Source: Bacillota bacterium (lineage in GTDB: Bacteria; Bacillota; UBA4882; UBA8346). From it: DNA of 14,975 nucleotides. The translations under genes and the position numbers were made by a program. Location of the stretch: assembly GCA_003501335.1 (NCBI GenBank), contig DNPQ01000383.1, forward strand, positions 6,416-21,390, given 5' to 3'. The notes under the pieces were generated by a model, which was not told the DNA's origin, did no database searches, and was given only the letters and a program-made list of their open reading frames with translations. This document shows, in pieces, positions 7,289 through 14,073 of the stretch (positions within the stretch are counted from its first letter, which is position 1; each line of letters opens with the position of its first letter).

Positions 7289-7355
7289 TTTTCAAAATGG
7301 CTAAACTTCTATAAATTTTCATAATATAATTCCATATTTATCGAATAATTCCTTC
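7289..7355 (-). repeat. Promoter/leader element, copy A
   Basis: This 67-bp stretch is closely matched by 14107-14174. In the minus-strand sense both copies have GGAATTATT, then GAT and AAT blocks, a second GGAATTAT 19 bp later, TTATG, AATTTATA, and finally an identical ATTTTGAAAA. The first 43 bp have 36 identities without gaps; one 1-bp indel separates the final block. Similarity stops sharply after ATTTTGAAAA. Confidence 0.7.
7327..7355 (-). promoter_or_regulatory. Sigma-H-like promoter of the DUF6150-like gene
   Basis: Read on the minus strand, GAAGGAATT (7347-7355) fits the sigma-H -35 consensus RnAGGAwWW. After exactly 11 nt, ATGGAATTA (7327-7335) fits the -10 consensus RnnGAATww. Both boxes match at every specified position. 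The start would lie about 65-70 nt before the ATG. Confidence 0.6.
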
Positions 7356-7422
7356 ATAATCGCGATCATGAGAATCCCTGGTTTTTGCAACAAACTCCCC
7401 CATCTCCTGTCCCTTTTCCGAC

Positions 7423-7451
7423 AAAAAAACCGCCTTGATTAGTAGGCGGTT
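7423..7451 (-). terminator. Strong intrinsic terminator of the four-helix membrane protein gene
   Basis: On the minus strand AACCGCC (7445-7451) pairs perfectly with GGCGGTT (7428-7434) around a 10-nt loop, followed by seven T residues (7423-7429). The stem begins at the stop codon itself. Confidence 0.88.
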
Positions 7452-7963
7452 CAAAATATAAGCAACGATATGCTGTGTTCCATTTTGGTATGATGATCAT
7501 GATGAAGGTTCTTAACTTTAAACAAAATCTTATAAATTAAAGCAAGGGAATATCCATAAATTACATGACCAATAAAAGAACTGAAAACGGATAAAGCATC
7601 CCTCGGCAACTCTTTTGATGTTAATGGAAGCATATGGGATACCATTCCAAAAACCAATAACCAGGTAGCCATACCAAAAACAATACCTTTTACAATATAA
7701 TGTTGATTACCCCTCCATTTAAGAAACAGGCCATATAAAAAACCTATGATTCCACCGGTAACAAAATCGCCTAAAAATCCCACTATGATTCCCAAAGGTG
7801 TATGAACTTGTCCTTTATCGATAAATATTCCGCTGGCAATATTCCAAATCAGGTGTTTTTGCAGGCCTATGGTTTTGGCAATTATACTATATAATTCCCT
7901 GACAAAAATACTGATGACACCGCATAATAACCATAAAACAAAACGATCGTCTCTCTCTGGCAT
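7451..7963 (-). CDS. Four-helix integral membrane protein, unknown function
   Basis: A 170-residue polytopic membrane protein. Probable helices are about 8-28 (FVLWLLCGVISIFVRELYSII), 55-82 (glycine-rich, TPLGIIVGFLGDFVTGGIIGFL), 92-112 (GIVFGMATWLLVFGMV) and 125-147 (VFSSFIGHVIYGYSLALIY). The tail is His-rich (HHDHHTKMEH), which might bind metal. I cannot name the family; similar small membrane proteins occur in other Bacillota. A GTG codon three codons upstream is also in frame, but it overlaps AAAGGTGAT, which is the ribosome binding site of the ATG at 7963. It has its own promoter candidate (8037-8064), and its terminator overlaps the stop codon, so it is probably monocistronic. Confidence 0.7.
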   Translation of the reverse strand: MPERDDRFVLWLLCGVISIFVRELYSIIAKTIGLQKHLIWNIASGIFIDKGQVHTPLGIIVGFLGDFVTGGIIGFLYGLFLKWRGNQHYIVKGIVFGMATWLLVFGMVSHMLPLTSKELPRDALSVFSSFIGHVIYGYSLALIYKILFKVKNLHHDHHTKMEHSISLLIF

Positions 7964-8036
7964 CAGGATCACCTTTCCAGGGTTATTATGTATCGAAAGG
8001 TCATCCTCTTATTCAATTATTCAGACCATTGAACTT

Positions 8037-8064
8037 ATTTTACCTGCTTTTCTCACATCCACAA
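8037..8064 (-). promoter_or_regulatory. Possible sigma-A-type promoter of the four-helix membrane protein gene
   Basis: On the minus strand TTGTGG (8059-8064) and TAAAAT (8037-8042) are 16 nt apart, about 75 nt before the ATG at 7963. Each box has one or two mismatches to consensus. Confidence 0.4.
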
Positions 8065-8072
8065 GTTACAGA

Positions 8073-8126
8073 CGTCCGCGCAGCCCTAGTGCACATCGGC
8101 TGGGGCGTTGGAATGCGGACGGATTT
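8073..8126. other. GC-rich nested hairpin in an AT-rich gap
   Basis: CGTCCGC (8073-8079) pairs perfectly with GCGGACG (8115-8121). Inside it CAGCC (8081-8085) pairs with GGCTG (8098-8102), with the palindrome GTGCAC in the loop. On the plus strand six T residues follow at 8124-8129, as in a terminator. No plus-strand gene precedes it. It lies between the small HTH-like gene and the next promoter, so its role is unclear. Confidence 0.5.
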
Positions 8127-8133
8127 TTTAAAT

Positions 8134-8346
8134 TTATCCCCAAGGAATTTTATGATCATCGTCACCACGGAAGAGCGGAACAAGTTTGCTTTTTAAAGGT
8201 TCTGGAACCTCTTTTAATTTAAGTTGATCAACCCGTTTGATCTCGATACTTTCTATTTTTAGACGGGCAGCTAACTCAGCTACCGTGAACCCTTTATCTT
8301 TTCTTAGATTTTTGACTATTTTGTTACCTAAACCCAATCCAAACAT
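8134..8346 (-). CDS. Small HTH-like conserved protein
   Basis: A 70-residue protein. Residues 17-50 (KDKGFTVAELAARLKIESIEIKRVDQLKLKEVP) have the helix-turn-helix look of Xre-type domains (x-TVAELAARLxI-x-x-x-x-I-x-x). The opening MFGLGLGNKIVKNLRK and the ending KIPWG are shared, as I remember, with a family of short Bacillota proteins of unknown role. It may bind DNA or act as a small regulator, but no target is evident. GGAGAG lies about 9 nt before the ATG. It follows the serine hydrolase by 76 bp in the same direction and may be co-transcribed with it. Confidence 0.7.
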   Translation of the reverse strand: MFGLGLGNKIVKNLRKDKGFTVAELAARLKIESIEIKRVDQLKLKEVPEPLKSKLVPLFRGDDDHKIPWG

Positions 8347-8422
8347 TACAATTATCTCTCCATTTTTTGTTTTAAATCAATCTTTCCTGCTCACGCTGAA
8401 AATTTTCCGCTCTTTCCGGGGA

Positions 8423-9355
8423 TTACAGCCGTTCCGCTAAAGTATCCCAAACAACCTTTAAAATATCGGATTGATTTCCCTCTTGATGAGCCGTAATCGT
8501 CACGACCGCATCTTTTTCCGGAAAACAGATCGCATATTGGCCATAAAGTCCGTCCAAGCGGTAACTATGGGGATAAGAATTCATCCAAATCTGATACCCA
8601 TAACCCAGGTGATTATCTGCAGTGGCCCATCCCGAATTGAAACCGGAGTTATCGATTTGCACTTTAGTGGCCTCATCGATATATCCGGCAGGAATCAGCT
8701 GTTTTCCCTCCCACTGGCCGCGGTTCAATAAAAGCTGGCCAAAGCGGGACAACTTTTCGGTCGTCAAAAACAAGCCCATAAATCCCTTGGTGACGCCCAA
8801 CGGACAAACTTCCCACTGGGGATTAAAAATATGTAAGGGTGTAAAAATCCTGGGCATTAAAAAATCCCGGGTCGTCATGGCAGTCTTCCTTTGAATGATC
8901 GCACTGATCATATAAGTGGCGCCGTTGTTATATTCAAAATGAGTCCCCGGTTCATAGGCTAGCGGTGTATCCAAGAAAACCTTAGCCCAATTGGTAGGCT
9001 CCAAGCCCTGGTTCAAAACATTGACCAGGGGACAATAGGCATGACCGGTCCCCATGGCGAGCAAATCTTGGACCGTCATTTTCAACAATTTTTCATCCGG
9101 ATGTTCCGGCACCAGCTCGGGAAAGAAGTCGACCACTTTGTCCGAAAGCTTAAAATAGCCATCATTCATGGCAATTCCGGCTGCAATTGCTGTGAAAGTT
9201 TTGCTGGCCGAATAAAGTTGCACTTCATCATCGGCGCGCCAGCGGTGTTCGGCGATAATCTCTCCATGCTGCCTGACCACGATCCCGTATAGCCCTAATT
9301 TCTGTTCCATAACGGCGATTCGGAAGTCCAGTAATAAATCATTTCCTTGACGCAT
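8423..9355 (-). CDS. Class C beta-lactamase-like serine hydrolase
   Basis: A 310-residue member of the beta-lactamase/penicillin-binding-protein-like superfamily (PF00144 type). The SxxK motif is SASK (Ser49-Lys52 from this start). The Y-x-N motif is YNN (142-144) in GTHFEYNNGATY. The third motif appears as DGLYGQ near residue 268, in place of the classical KTG/HxG. FMGLFLTTEKLSRFGQLLLN (about 193-212) and GYGYQIWMN are also typical of this hydrolase group. No signal peptide is visible, so it is probably a cytoplasmic esterase or peptidase rather than a resistance enzyme. An upstream ATG would add 11 residues. I chose 9355 because AAAGGAG lies 8 nt before it and would lie inside the coding region otherwise. 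Confidence 0.85.
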   Translation of the reverse strand: MRQGNDLLLDFRIAVMEQKLGLYGIVVRQHGEIIAEHRWRADDEVQLYSASKTFTAIAAGIAMNDGYFKLSDKVVDFFPELVPEHPDEKLLKMTVQDLLAMGTGHAYCPLVNVLNQGLEPTNWAKVFLDTPLAYEPGTHFEYNNGATYMISAIIQRKTAMTTRDFLMPRIFTPLHIFNPQWEVCPLGVTKGFMGLFLTTEKLSRFGQLLLNRGQWEGKQLIPAGYIDEATKVQIDNSGFNSGWATADNHLGYGYQIWMNSYPHSYRLDGLYGQYAICFPEKDAVVTITAHQEGNQSDILKVVWDTLAERL

Positions 9356-9416
9356 TAGATCAGCTCCTTTAGAAACCAATTGTTTCATATAAGTTTTAAA
9401 TCTTATATATAAAAAA

Positions 9417-9962
9417 TTATTTTATTCTCAGCCATTCATCCCGCAAAATACCATATTCATAGGTATCACTCCAAATCGGCTTGCCCCGACCGTTCACTTT
9501 CAAATATTTATTTTTGAGTAAATACCCTTCCCTGCGCATGTGGATCCGCTCCAACAACTTCCATGAAGAGGTATTGGGCGGGTTACACCTGGCAACGATC
9601 CGGTGGGCTCCTAACTTGTCAAACCCATAATTTAAAATCTCCCGGCAACTTTCGGTGGCATAACCCTTTCCGCAATACAAAGGATTAAAGACATAACTAA
9701 TTTCCCAGGTCAAAAATTCTTTGGGTTCTTGCTGCTGAAAATACAGGTTGCCGATTACCTTCTGGTTTTCTTTTAAGCAGACCGCCCAAAAAAAATCTTG
9801 TTTGGCCCGTTTTTTAGCTTCTTCGTGGCATTCTTCTTCTGAAAAAGCATCATAAGGTTCATATTGGACAACTTTGTCTTGGGAAAGATATTCATATAAA
9901 TCTTTCCAGTCTTCAGCTGAGAATTTTCTTAAGGTTAGTCTTTCGGTTTCTAAGGTGGGCAA
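9417..9962 (-). CDS. GNAT N-acetyltransferase, RimJ/RimL-like
   Basis: A 181-residue acetyltransferase of the RimJ/RimL type (Acetyltransf_3). The opening LETERLTLRKFSAEDW is the classic first strand. WEISYVFNPLYCGKGYATESCREILNYGF carries motif A (loop CGKGYAT, about 97-103). The motif HRIVARCNPPNTSSWKLLERIHMRREG follows, with the N-x-x-S-x-x-L-L-E-x-x-x-x-x-x-EG pattern. The family acetylates ribosomal-protein N-termini or small molecules; this member's substrate is unknown. A GTG three codons upstream (9971) overlaps the ribosome binding site AAAAGGAG. A TTG start at 9962 is spaced 8 nt from it and is preferred. Its 5' end overlaps a small ORF that is probably a remnant. Confidence 0.85.
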   Translation of the reverse strand: MPTLETERLTLRKFSAEDWKDLYEYLSQDKVVQYEPYDAFSEEECHEEAKKRAKQDFFWAVCLKENQKVIGNLYFQQQEPKEFLTWEISYVFNPLYCGKGYATESCREILNYGFDKLGAHRIVARCNPPNTSSWKLLERIHMRREGYLLKNKYLKVNGRGKPIWSDTYEYGILRDEWLRIK

Positions 9963-10119
9963 GGTTTTCACTCCTTTTAGAAACGGACATATCCGATAAT
10001 CTGTGAGAAAAATGATTACTGATTTTAACTAGGTTATGATATCCTTCATTTACAAATTCCTTAGCAGAGGCAACAGCAATCTCATTTTCAAAATCCGAAA
10101 GCCCAACAATATCCCGCAC
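9913..10119 (-). CDS. Small ORF, possibly a coupled gene or a truncated remnant
   Basis: A GTG-started 68-codon frame begins 4 nt after the stop of the tandem-GNAT gene, with GGGTGAGAAC just upstream, so translational coupling is possible. The first ~49 residues (RDIVGLSDFENEIAVASAKE, FVNEGYHNLVKISNHFSHRL) look like real helical protein. The last ~19 residues (ENLAHLRNRKTNLKKILS) are read out of frame from the start of the next acetyltransferase gene. This suggests a gene truncated when the downstream gene was joined to it. No family recognised. Confidence 0.35.
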   Translation of the reverse strand: MRDIVGLSDFENEIAVASAKEFVNEGYHNLVKISNHFSHRLSDMSVSKRSENLAHLRNRKTNLKKILS

Positions 10120-10123
10120 GTTC

Positions 10124-10996
10124 TCACCCTATCTTGATTTCATAATAGTCATACACAGTAACTTCTTTGAAACCGCATGACGTATACAAAGGCAAGGCCC
10201 GCTCATTTTCTACCGCCACTTCCAGCAAGATTGTATTGATCATTTGTTCCGATATTAATTTCAGCATGGCCAAACTCAATACTGCCCTCCCATATCCCCG
10301 CCTCCGGTACTCCGGCTTAATTACAAAACCAAAAATATAGCCGTCTTTTCCATCCATCAATGTTCCAATCTTACCGATACATTTGCCTTCTACCTCGGCT
10401 ATATCGATTGAATGATTGACATCTACAAAAAAATTTTTCGGGTCTTCATCTTCATCCGACCCAAAACCTATTTTATCTAAAGCTTGAAGTTCGGGATAAT
10501 CTGTAGATTCAGCCTTTCTTAGGGTTATCCCGAAGCTAGGAAATTCCGGTACCGTTGTTCCCGTAAATTTCATGCGATACTCCGAAAACGAATACTTGGA
10601 GCCTACAGAGTTTACAAAACCTTTGCCCCCGCTTGAGTGTCTTTCCGTAATTAACAAAATCCTTTTTTTCTTTCGGTTGTTACACTCTTGTTTCGCCAAA
10701 ATAAAGAGCTCATGGAATATCCCCCAACACCGATGTTCAGGATGAACCATCCCTGTAAGCTCTATATCTGGGGATTTTCTTTCAATATCATACAATCCCA
10801 AAAAACCTATTAACTGATCCTGGTCATACTCCATGAAGTCATTGGTTTCACCGGCGGGTCGCGTCGTAAGCATATCCCAGTTTAGTTTCATATTCAATGG
10901 CTCATCCTTGCAGCATTCATTTTCTAACTTTCGGATATCCTCTAACTCCCTATTGGATAGTTCTTTCGCCAAAAGGATATTTCCCATGTCTCCCAA
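10124..10996 (-). CDS. Tandem-domain GNAT N-acetyltransferase
   Basis: A 290-residue protein with two GNAT domains. The N-terminal one (about 5-150) has TGMVHPEHRCWGIFHELF (81-98), where the acetyl-CoA loop is degenerate (HRCWGI instead of R/Q-x-x-G-x-G). The C-terminal one (about 156-290) has a full motif A, FGFVIKPEYRRRGYGRAVLS (222-241, loop RRRGYG). Its motif B is VENERALPLYTSCGFKEV (262-279). The C-terminal domain should be the active one; the first may be structural or substrate-binding, as in other two-domain GNATs such as mycothiol-synthase relatives. The start is ambiguous: TTG at 10996 has AAGGAG 5 nt upstream, and ATG at 10987 has GGGAG only 2 nt upstream. I kept TTG. The acceptor is unknown. 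Confidence 0.85.
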   Translation of the reverse strand: MGDMGNILLAKELSNRELEDIRKLENECCKDEPLNMKLNWDMLTTRPAGETNDFMEYDQDQLIGFLGLYDIERKSPDIELTGMVHPEHRCWGIFHELFILAKQECNNRKKKRILLITERHSSGGKGFVNSVGSKYSFSEYRMKFTGTTVPEFPSFGITLRKAESTDYPELQALDKIGFGSDEDEDPKNFFVDVNHSIDIAEVEGKCIGKIGTLMDGKDGYIFGFVIKPEYRRRGYGRAVLSLAMLKLISEQMINTILLEVAVENERALPLYTSCGFKEVTVYDYYEIKIG

Positions 10997-11017
10997 CCCA
11001 GCTCCTTTTCAATCCAT

Positions 11018-11158
11018 CTAGGTAAGGTTGCTCTCTATACGACCTTTCCTCATTAACTGACTTACTATCCCTTTTCGTCTATACTTATGAACCATCAGTC
11101 CGGAAATATCCCCAACTTTTTTACCTTCCAAAGGGGAGAAATCCCTTCGTATAAAAAA
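11018..11158 (-). pseudogene. Fragment of a GNAT acetyltransferase gene
   Basis: The gap between two acetyltransferase genes contains a 46-codon open stretch ending at a TAG (11018-11020). Its middle reads GDISGLMVHKYRRKGIVSQL, an unmistakable GNAT motif A (strand, then R-R-K-G-I-x-x-Q/R-L). It is preceded by RRDFSPLEGKKV and followed after nine residues by the stop. No start or ribosome binding site is present, and the rest of the domain is missing. I infer an internal scrap of a lost acetyltransferase gene. It is not a copy of either neighbour's motif A. Confidence 0.55.
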
Positions 11159-11167
11159 CTAATTTTC

Positions 11168-11713
11168 TTATTTTTGAAGCCATTCTTTCGATAACATTGA
11201 ATAAATTACATGATTAACATAGTGATCATTAAGCCATTCAGCTTCCCGTATGATTCCTTCTTGTTTAAATCCAAGCCTTTCAGGAATTGCTCTGCTTTTT
11301 TGATTGGTCTCTGCACATTTTATTTCAACCCTATTCAGTCCCAAATCTCCAAATGCATAATTGATTAATGTTTTACACACTTTGGTTATGATACCTCGAC
11401 CTTGATACTTTTCTACCAACCAATAACCCATGCTGGTATTTTTATTCGTCCAATTCATATTATGAAAACTAATAATCCCGCCTAATTCATTTTTGTACCA
11501 TATTCCTGCCTGCATTCCGGTATTAGATACAAATTGCTGCCTTGAACTTTTAATAAATTCTTTTGTTTCTTCAACATTGGAATGGGTATCCACCCATGGC
11601 AGCCATTTTCTAAGATATAAACGGTTGGAATCAATCTGATTAAAAAGTTCATCGGCATGTTCAATCCCAAATAATTTAAGCTCAATATCACTTTCAATTA
11701 TGCACTTAAACAA
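11168..11713 (-). CDS. RimL/YdaF-type ribosomal-protein-like N-acetyltransferase
   Basis: A 181-residue GNAT of the RimL class, close to Bacillus subtilis YdaF over its full length as I remember it. Shared stretches are LRKWLPWVD (about 34-42), GGIISFHNMNWTNKNTSMGYWL, KYQGRGIITKVCKTLINYAF (motif A), LGLNRVEIKCAETNQKSRAIPERLGFKQEG and YSMLSKEWL. The family acetylates protein N-termini; the target here is unknown. Start choice matters: upstream ATGs at 11755, 11740 and 11737 would run into the preceding gene. AAGGAG is followed after 9 nt by TTG at 11713, giving MFKCIIESDIELKLFG, which matches the YdaF N-terminus (MFTCKVNE...). A weaker case can be made for ATG 11740 (AAAGGG upstream). It begins 13 bp after the QueG-like gene, so it is co-transcribed. 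Confidence 0.85.
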   Translation of the reverse strand: MFKCIIESDIELKLFGIEHADELFNQIDSNRLYLRKWLPWVDTHSNVEETKEFIKSSRQQFVSNTGMQAGIWYKNELGGIISFHNMNWTNKNTSMGYWLVEKYQGRGIITKVCKTLINYAFGDLGLNRVEIKCAETNQKSRAIPERLGFKQEGIIREAEWLNDHYVNHVIYSMLSKEWLQK

Positions 11714-11726
11714 CTTTTGCATCTCC

Positions 11727-12431
11727 TTAGTTGGCATCATTGATTCCCTTTCCATAGCGAACTGTCCATGGGCAATGAAACAAACATTTCAAACAAGCCT
11801 GGCAACGATACACATCAATTACCCCATCACGATTCCTATCCTTGGACCAAGTATTCCCCATTATTGCATGGGCCGGACAAATTTGTTTACAGATATCGCA
11901 TTCCCCGCATTGGGGACTCACCAAAGGTGCTGTTTTGACATCCATTGAAGCATCCGTCAGGACTGTGCACATACAAAATGCGCAACCGTAGTCCTCCGTG
12001 ATGAGCAGGTTATTTTTCCCTATCCATCCTAAACCCGCAAGTAAAGCGATGGTCTTGTGGGGCAAGACGGACGTCTTCGTTTCCACATTAAAACAACCAT
12101 TTTGCCCAATATTTTTTTCGGATTGGCCAAAAGCGTTATATCCCTGCTTTTGGAGATATTCCGCCGTCCATTCTGCTAATTCATCCGCCCGGTGTTCCTT
12201 TTCGTTAAACTCATAGAAATCGGTTGGAACAGTACCAAGCTGGTTGATGATATATTTTCTTGACAACAGAATCCCAATAAGAATTGCTTTATGAAACCCT
12301 CTGTTTACCTCTTCCGATAAGCCGGATACATCCAAAAACCGTATGAAATCTACGCCCTTCCTTTTTAATTCCGACTCCAATTGCTGTCTTCCTCGAAAGG
12401 AGCGTTCCTTTTCCGGCTCCTCAAAATTCAT
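11727..12431 (-). CDS. Short QueG-like protein with two [4Fe-4S] motifs
   Basis: A 234-residue protein related to the catalytic core of epoxyqueuosine reductase (QueG). PHKTIALLAGLGWIGKNNLLI (about 124-144) is the QueG-type signature. Two ferredoxin-like Cys sets follow: C175-x2-C178-x2-C181-x3-C185-P and C210-x2-C213-x2-C216-x3-C220-P, enough for two [4Fe-4S] clusters. An extra Cys cluster GCAFCMC lies at 149-155. QueG proteins of about 350-380 residues carry additional C-terminal sequence (HEAT-like in the longer forms); this one stops just after the second cluster. A reductase role is likely, but true epoxyqueuosine activity is uncertain; many short paralogues carry that annotation loosely. 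AAGGAG lies 8 nt before the ATG at 12431 (5 nt before an in-frame GTG). It sits 30 bp after the S41 peptidase gene. Confidence 0.8.
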   Translation of the reverse strand: MNFEEPEKERSFRGRQQLESELKRKGVDFIRFLDVSGLSEEVNRGFHKAILIGILLSRKYIINQLGTVPTDFYEFNEKEHRADELAEWTAEYLQKQGYNAFGQSEKNIGQNGCFNVETKTSVLPHKTIALLAGLGWIGKNNLLITEDYGCAFCMCTVLTDASMDVKTAPLVSPQCGECDICKQICPAHAIMGNTWSKDRNRDGVIDVYRCQACLKCLFHCPWTVRYGKGINDAN

Positions 12432-12461
12432 CACAACCGCTCCTTAATGGTTCAACTTTTA

Positions 12462-14024
12462 TTAATAGGCGATGACCTTTTTGATCCAAGGATCTTTCAT
12501 TAAAATATTTTTTTTTAGACTTTTCGGCGGAAACTCCGGATTCAAATCAATATCCGGCTCCGTACAATTAATCTCATTGGACTTTCCATCAGGATTAAAG
12601 ACATAATCAACATCCATCCGAAAAACGATACCGCTTTCCGGTAAAGCAAAATAAGGTACAGTTACTAATGCTGCTGCGCCCCCGCCAGTTCTCATCCCGA
12701 CAATTGTTGCAAATCCCGTCTTTTTTACTGTAGTAACAAACATCTCAGAAGCAGAAACACAATGAGTTGTGGTTAACAAAAATATCCGTCCATTAAAGGG
12801 CAGAGTCTTTTCCGGCCTAATTTCTCTAGTAAACCGAAAAAACCGCCAACTTTTTGAATCAAAACCCGGCCAAGATGACAGTTCTTCGACTTTTTTACAA
12901 TGATACGCCGGACTGGTGAAATTATACGGAACATGGGAACCCAGCAGTTTATAAAGGAAAAACTTAAAACCGAAAGCAAACATTTTTCTGCGGATCGCTA
13001 CATTATCTTGATATACAAGAGGCTTTTTGATAAGCGGCGCCATGATTGAATCCATCCAGGCTTGTGGATTGCCACCGATATTTTCACGGATATCAATAAT
13101 CAACTTTTTGTATTTACCCTTTGCTTTTTCTATAAACTCTTTGATTGTCTGAAAGTCCTTAGCGGTAAATTCACCGTCCATAAAGCTGAAAACTCTGATA
13201 TAACCGACATCTTCCGATAATTCAGCGCAATAAGTATTGGGATAGCTTTGGGCCGGATTATGCGGAGGACGCTTCGAAATCAATGTTTGATATGGAGTCC
13301 CGTCCGGTAATCCGAACTCTACTTGCCAGCCCGGACTATTGCCAGGATTCATTACAACCGGTTCATGCAAGAAAAGTTTATGAAAGACCGGATCAAAATT
13401 CAAGTGTAACTTATCGGATTGGGCCTCGACATAATCGTCAGTATTCACTCCATTAATCTTTTCAATAACCGTTCCGGCAGGAAGAATTTTGCCGTTCGTT
13501 TCTTGAGAATGATAATCTGACAATAAATAATTCTTGCCATTGCCATAAATCGTGTCTAAATAGGAATAAGCATACCATCTATCCAATAATTTTTTATCGA
13601 TGGCGCTCCAATACCCTACTCTAGAAATAGCTTTTTTACTTACTCCATAAAAATAGCGGGGAGCCCAACCATTAAGGTTATTTACCATTTCTTCATTGAT
13701 AATGTTTCCATGGGAACTTTGAATTTCAAATAAATATTCTTTGAATACCTCATAAAAATCTTCGTTATTTTTAGTGGCAAGCGCCTTTTTCAGATATATT
13801 TTTTCTAAGCTCTTGATATCATGCAATCTCTTGATCTTCACATTGATTTCTGCAAAAGGATACTGGTCCCGGACCAATTTGGCAAAATACTGAATGTCGG
13901 TTGCCTTTTGCTCCAAAGTTAATTCAGGAACAATTGTTTTCTCTTTCATATATCCGACTTCAAGCATAACTACACTCATCAGAACAAATATCAACAGCGT
14001 TGTTAAACAAGTTTTTTGAATCAT
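12462..14024 (-). CDS. Exported S41-family peptidase
   Basis: A 520-residue protein with an N-terminal hydrophobic segment (about 6-25, LTTLLIFVLMSVVMLEVGY), so it is exported or membrane-anchored. The N-terminal part (30-170) is helical. A PDZ-like stretch, LPAGTVIEKINGVNTDDYV, lies at 181-199. The S41 core follows: DVGYIRVFSFMDGEF (272-286), KKLIIDIRENIGGNPQAW (306-323) and IFLLTTTHCVSASEMF (414-429), with Ser424 the likely nucleophile. It ends with GFATIVGMRTGGGAA (437-451). The Lys of CtpA-type Ser/Lys dyads (GKG) is replaced by TGGG, so this is a tricorn/IRBP-like branch. The substrate is unknown. GAGGTGG lies 5 nt before the ATG. A sigma-H-like promoter lies about 130 bp upstream, followed by a possible leader terminator. 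Confidence 0.85.
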   Translation of the reverse strand: MIQKTCLTTLLIFVLMSVVMLEVGYMKEKTIVPELTLEQKATDIQYFAKLVRDQYPFAEINVKIKRLHDIKSLEKIYLKKALATKNNEDFYEVFKEYLFEIQSSHGNIINEEMVNNLNGWAPRYFYGVSKKAISRVGYWSAIDKKLLDRWYAYSYLDTIYGNGKNYLLSDYHSQETNGKILPAGTVIEKINGVNTDDYVEAQSDKLHLNFDPVFHKLFLHEPVVMNPGNSPGWQVEFGLPDGTPYQTLISKRPPHNPAQSYPNTYCAELSEDVGYIRVFSFMDGEFTAKDFQTIKEFIEKAKGKYKKLIIDIRENIGGNPQAWMDSIMAPLIKKPLVYQDNVAIRRKMFAFGFKFFLYKLLGSHVPYNFTSPAYHCKKVEELSSWPGFDSKSWRFFRFTREIRPEKTLPFNGRIFLLTTTHCVSASEMFVTTVKKTGFATIVGMRTGGGAAALVTVPYFALPESGIVFRMDVDYVFNPDGKSNEINCTEPDIDLNPEFPPKSLKKNILMKDPWIKKVIAY

Positions 14025-14073
14025 TCAGACCACCTCTTCACCCAATAGAAATCAATGCGTCCCTATTCAATCT

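Noticed and set aside
7869..8222. 117-codon plus-strand frame
   Set aside because: It runs antisense to the membrane-protein gene start and through the GC-rich hairpin. It has no ribosome binding site and no recognisable protein features.
8423..9355. Antibiotic-resistance beta-lactamase
   Set aside because: It lacks a signal peptide and the KTG motif. It fits the broad class C-like esterase/peptidase group better.
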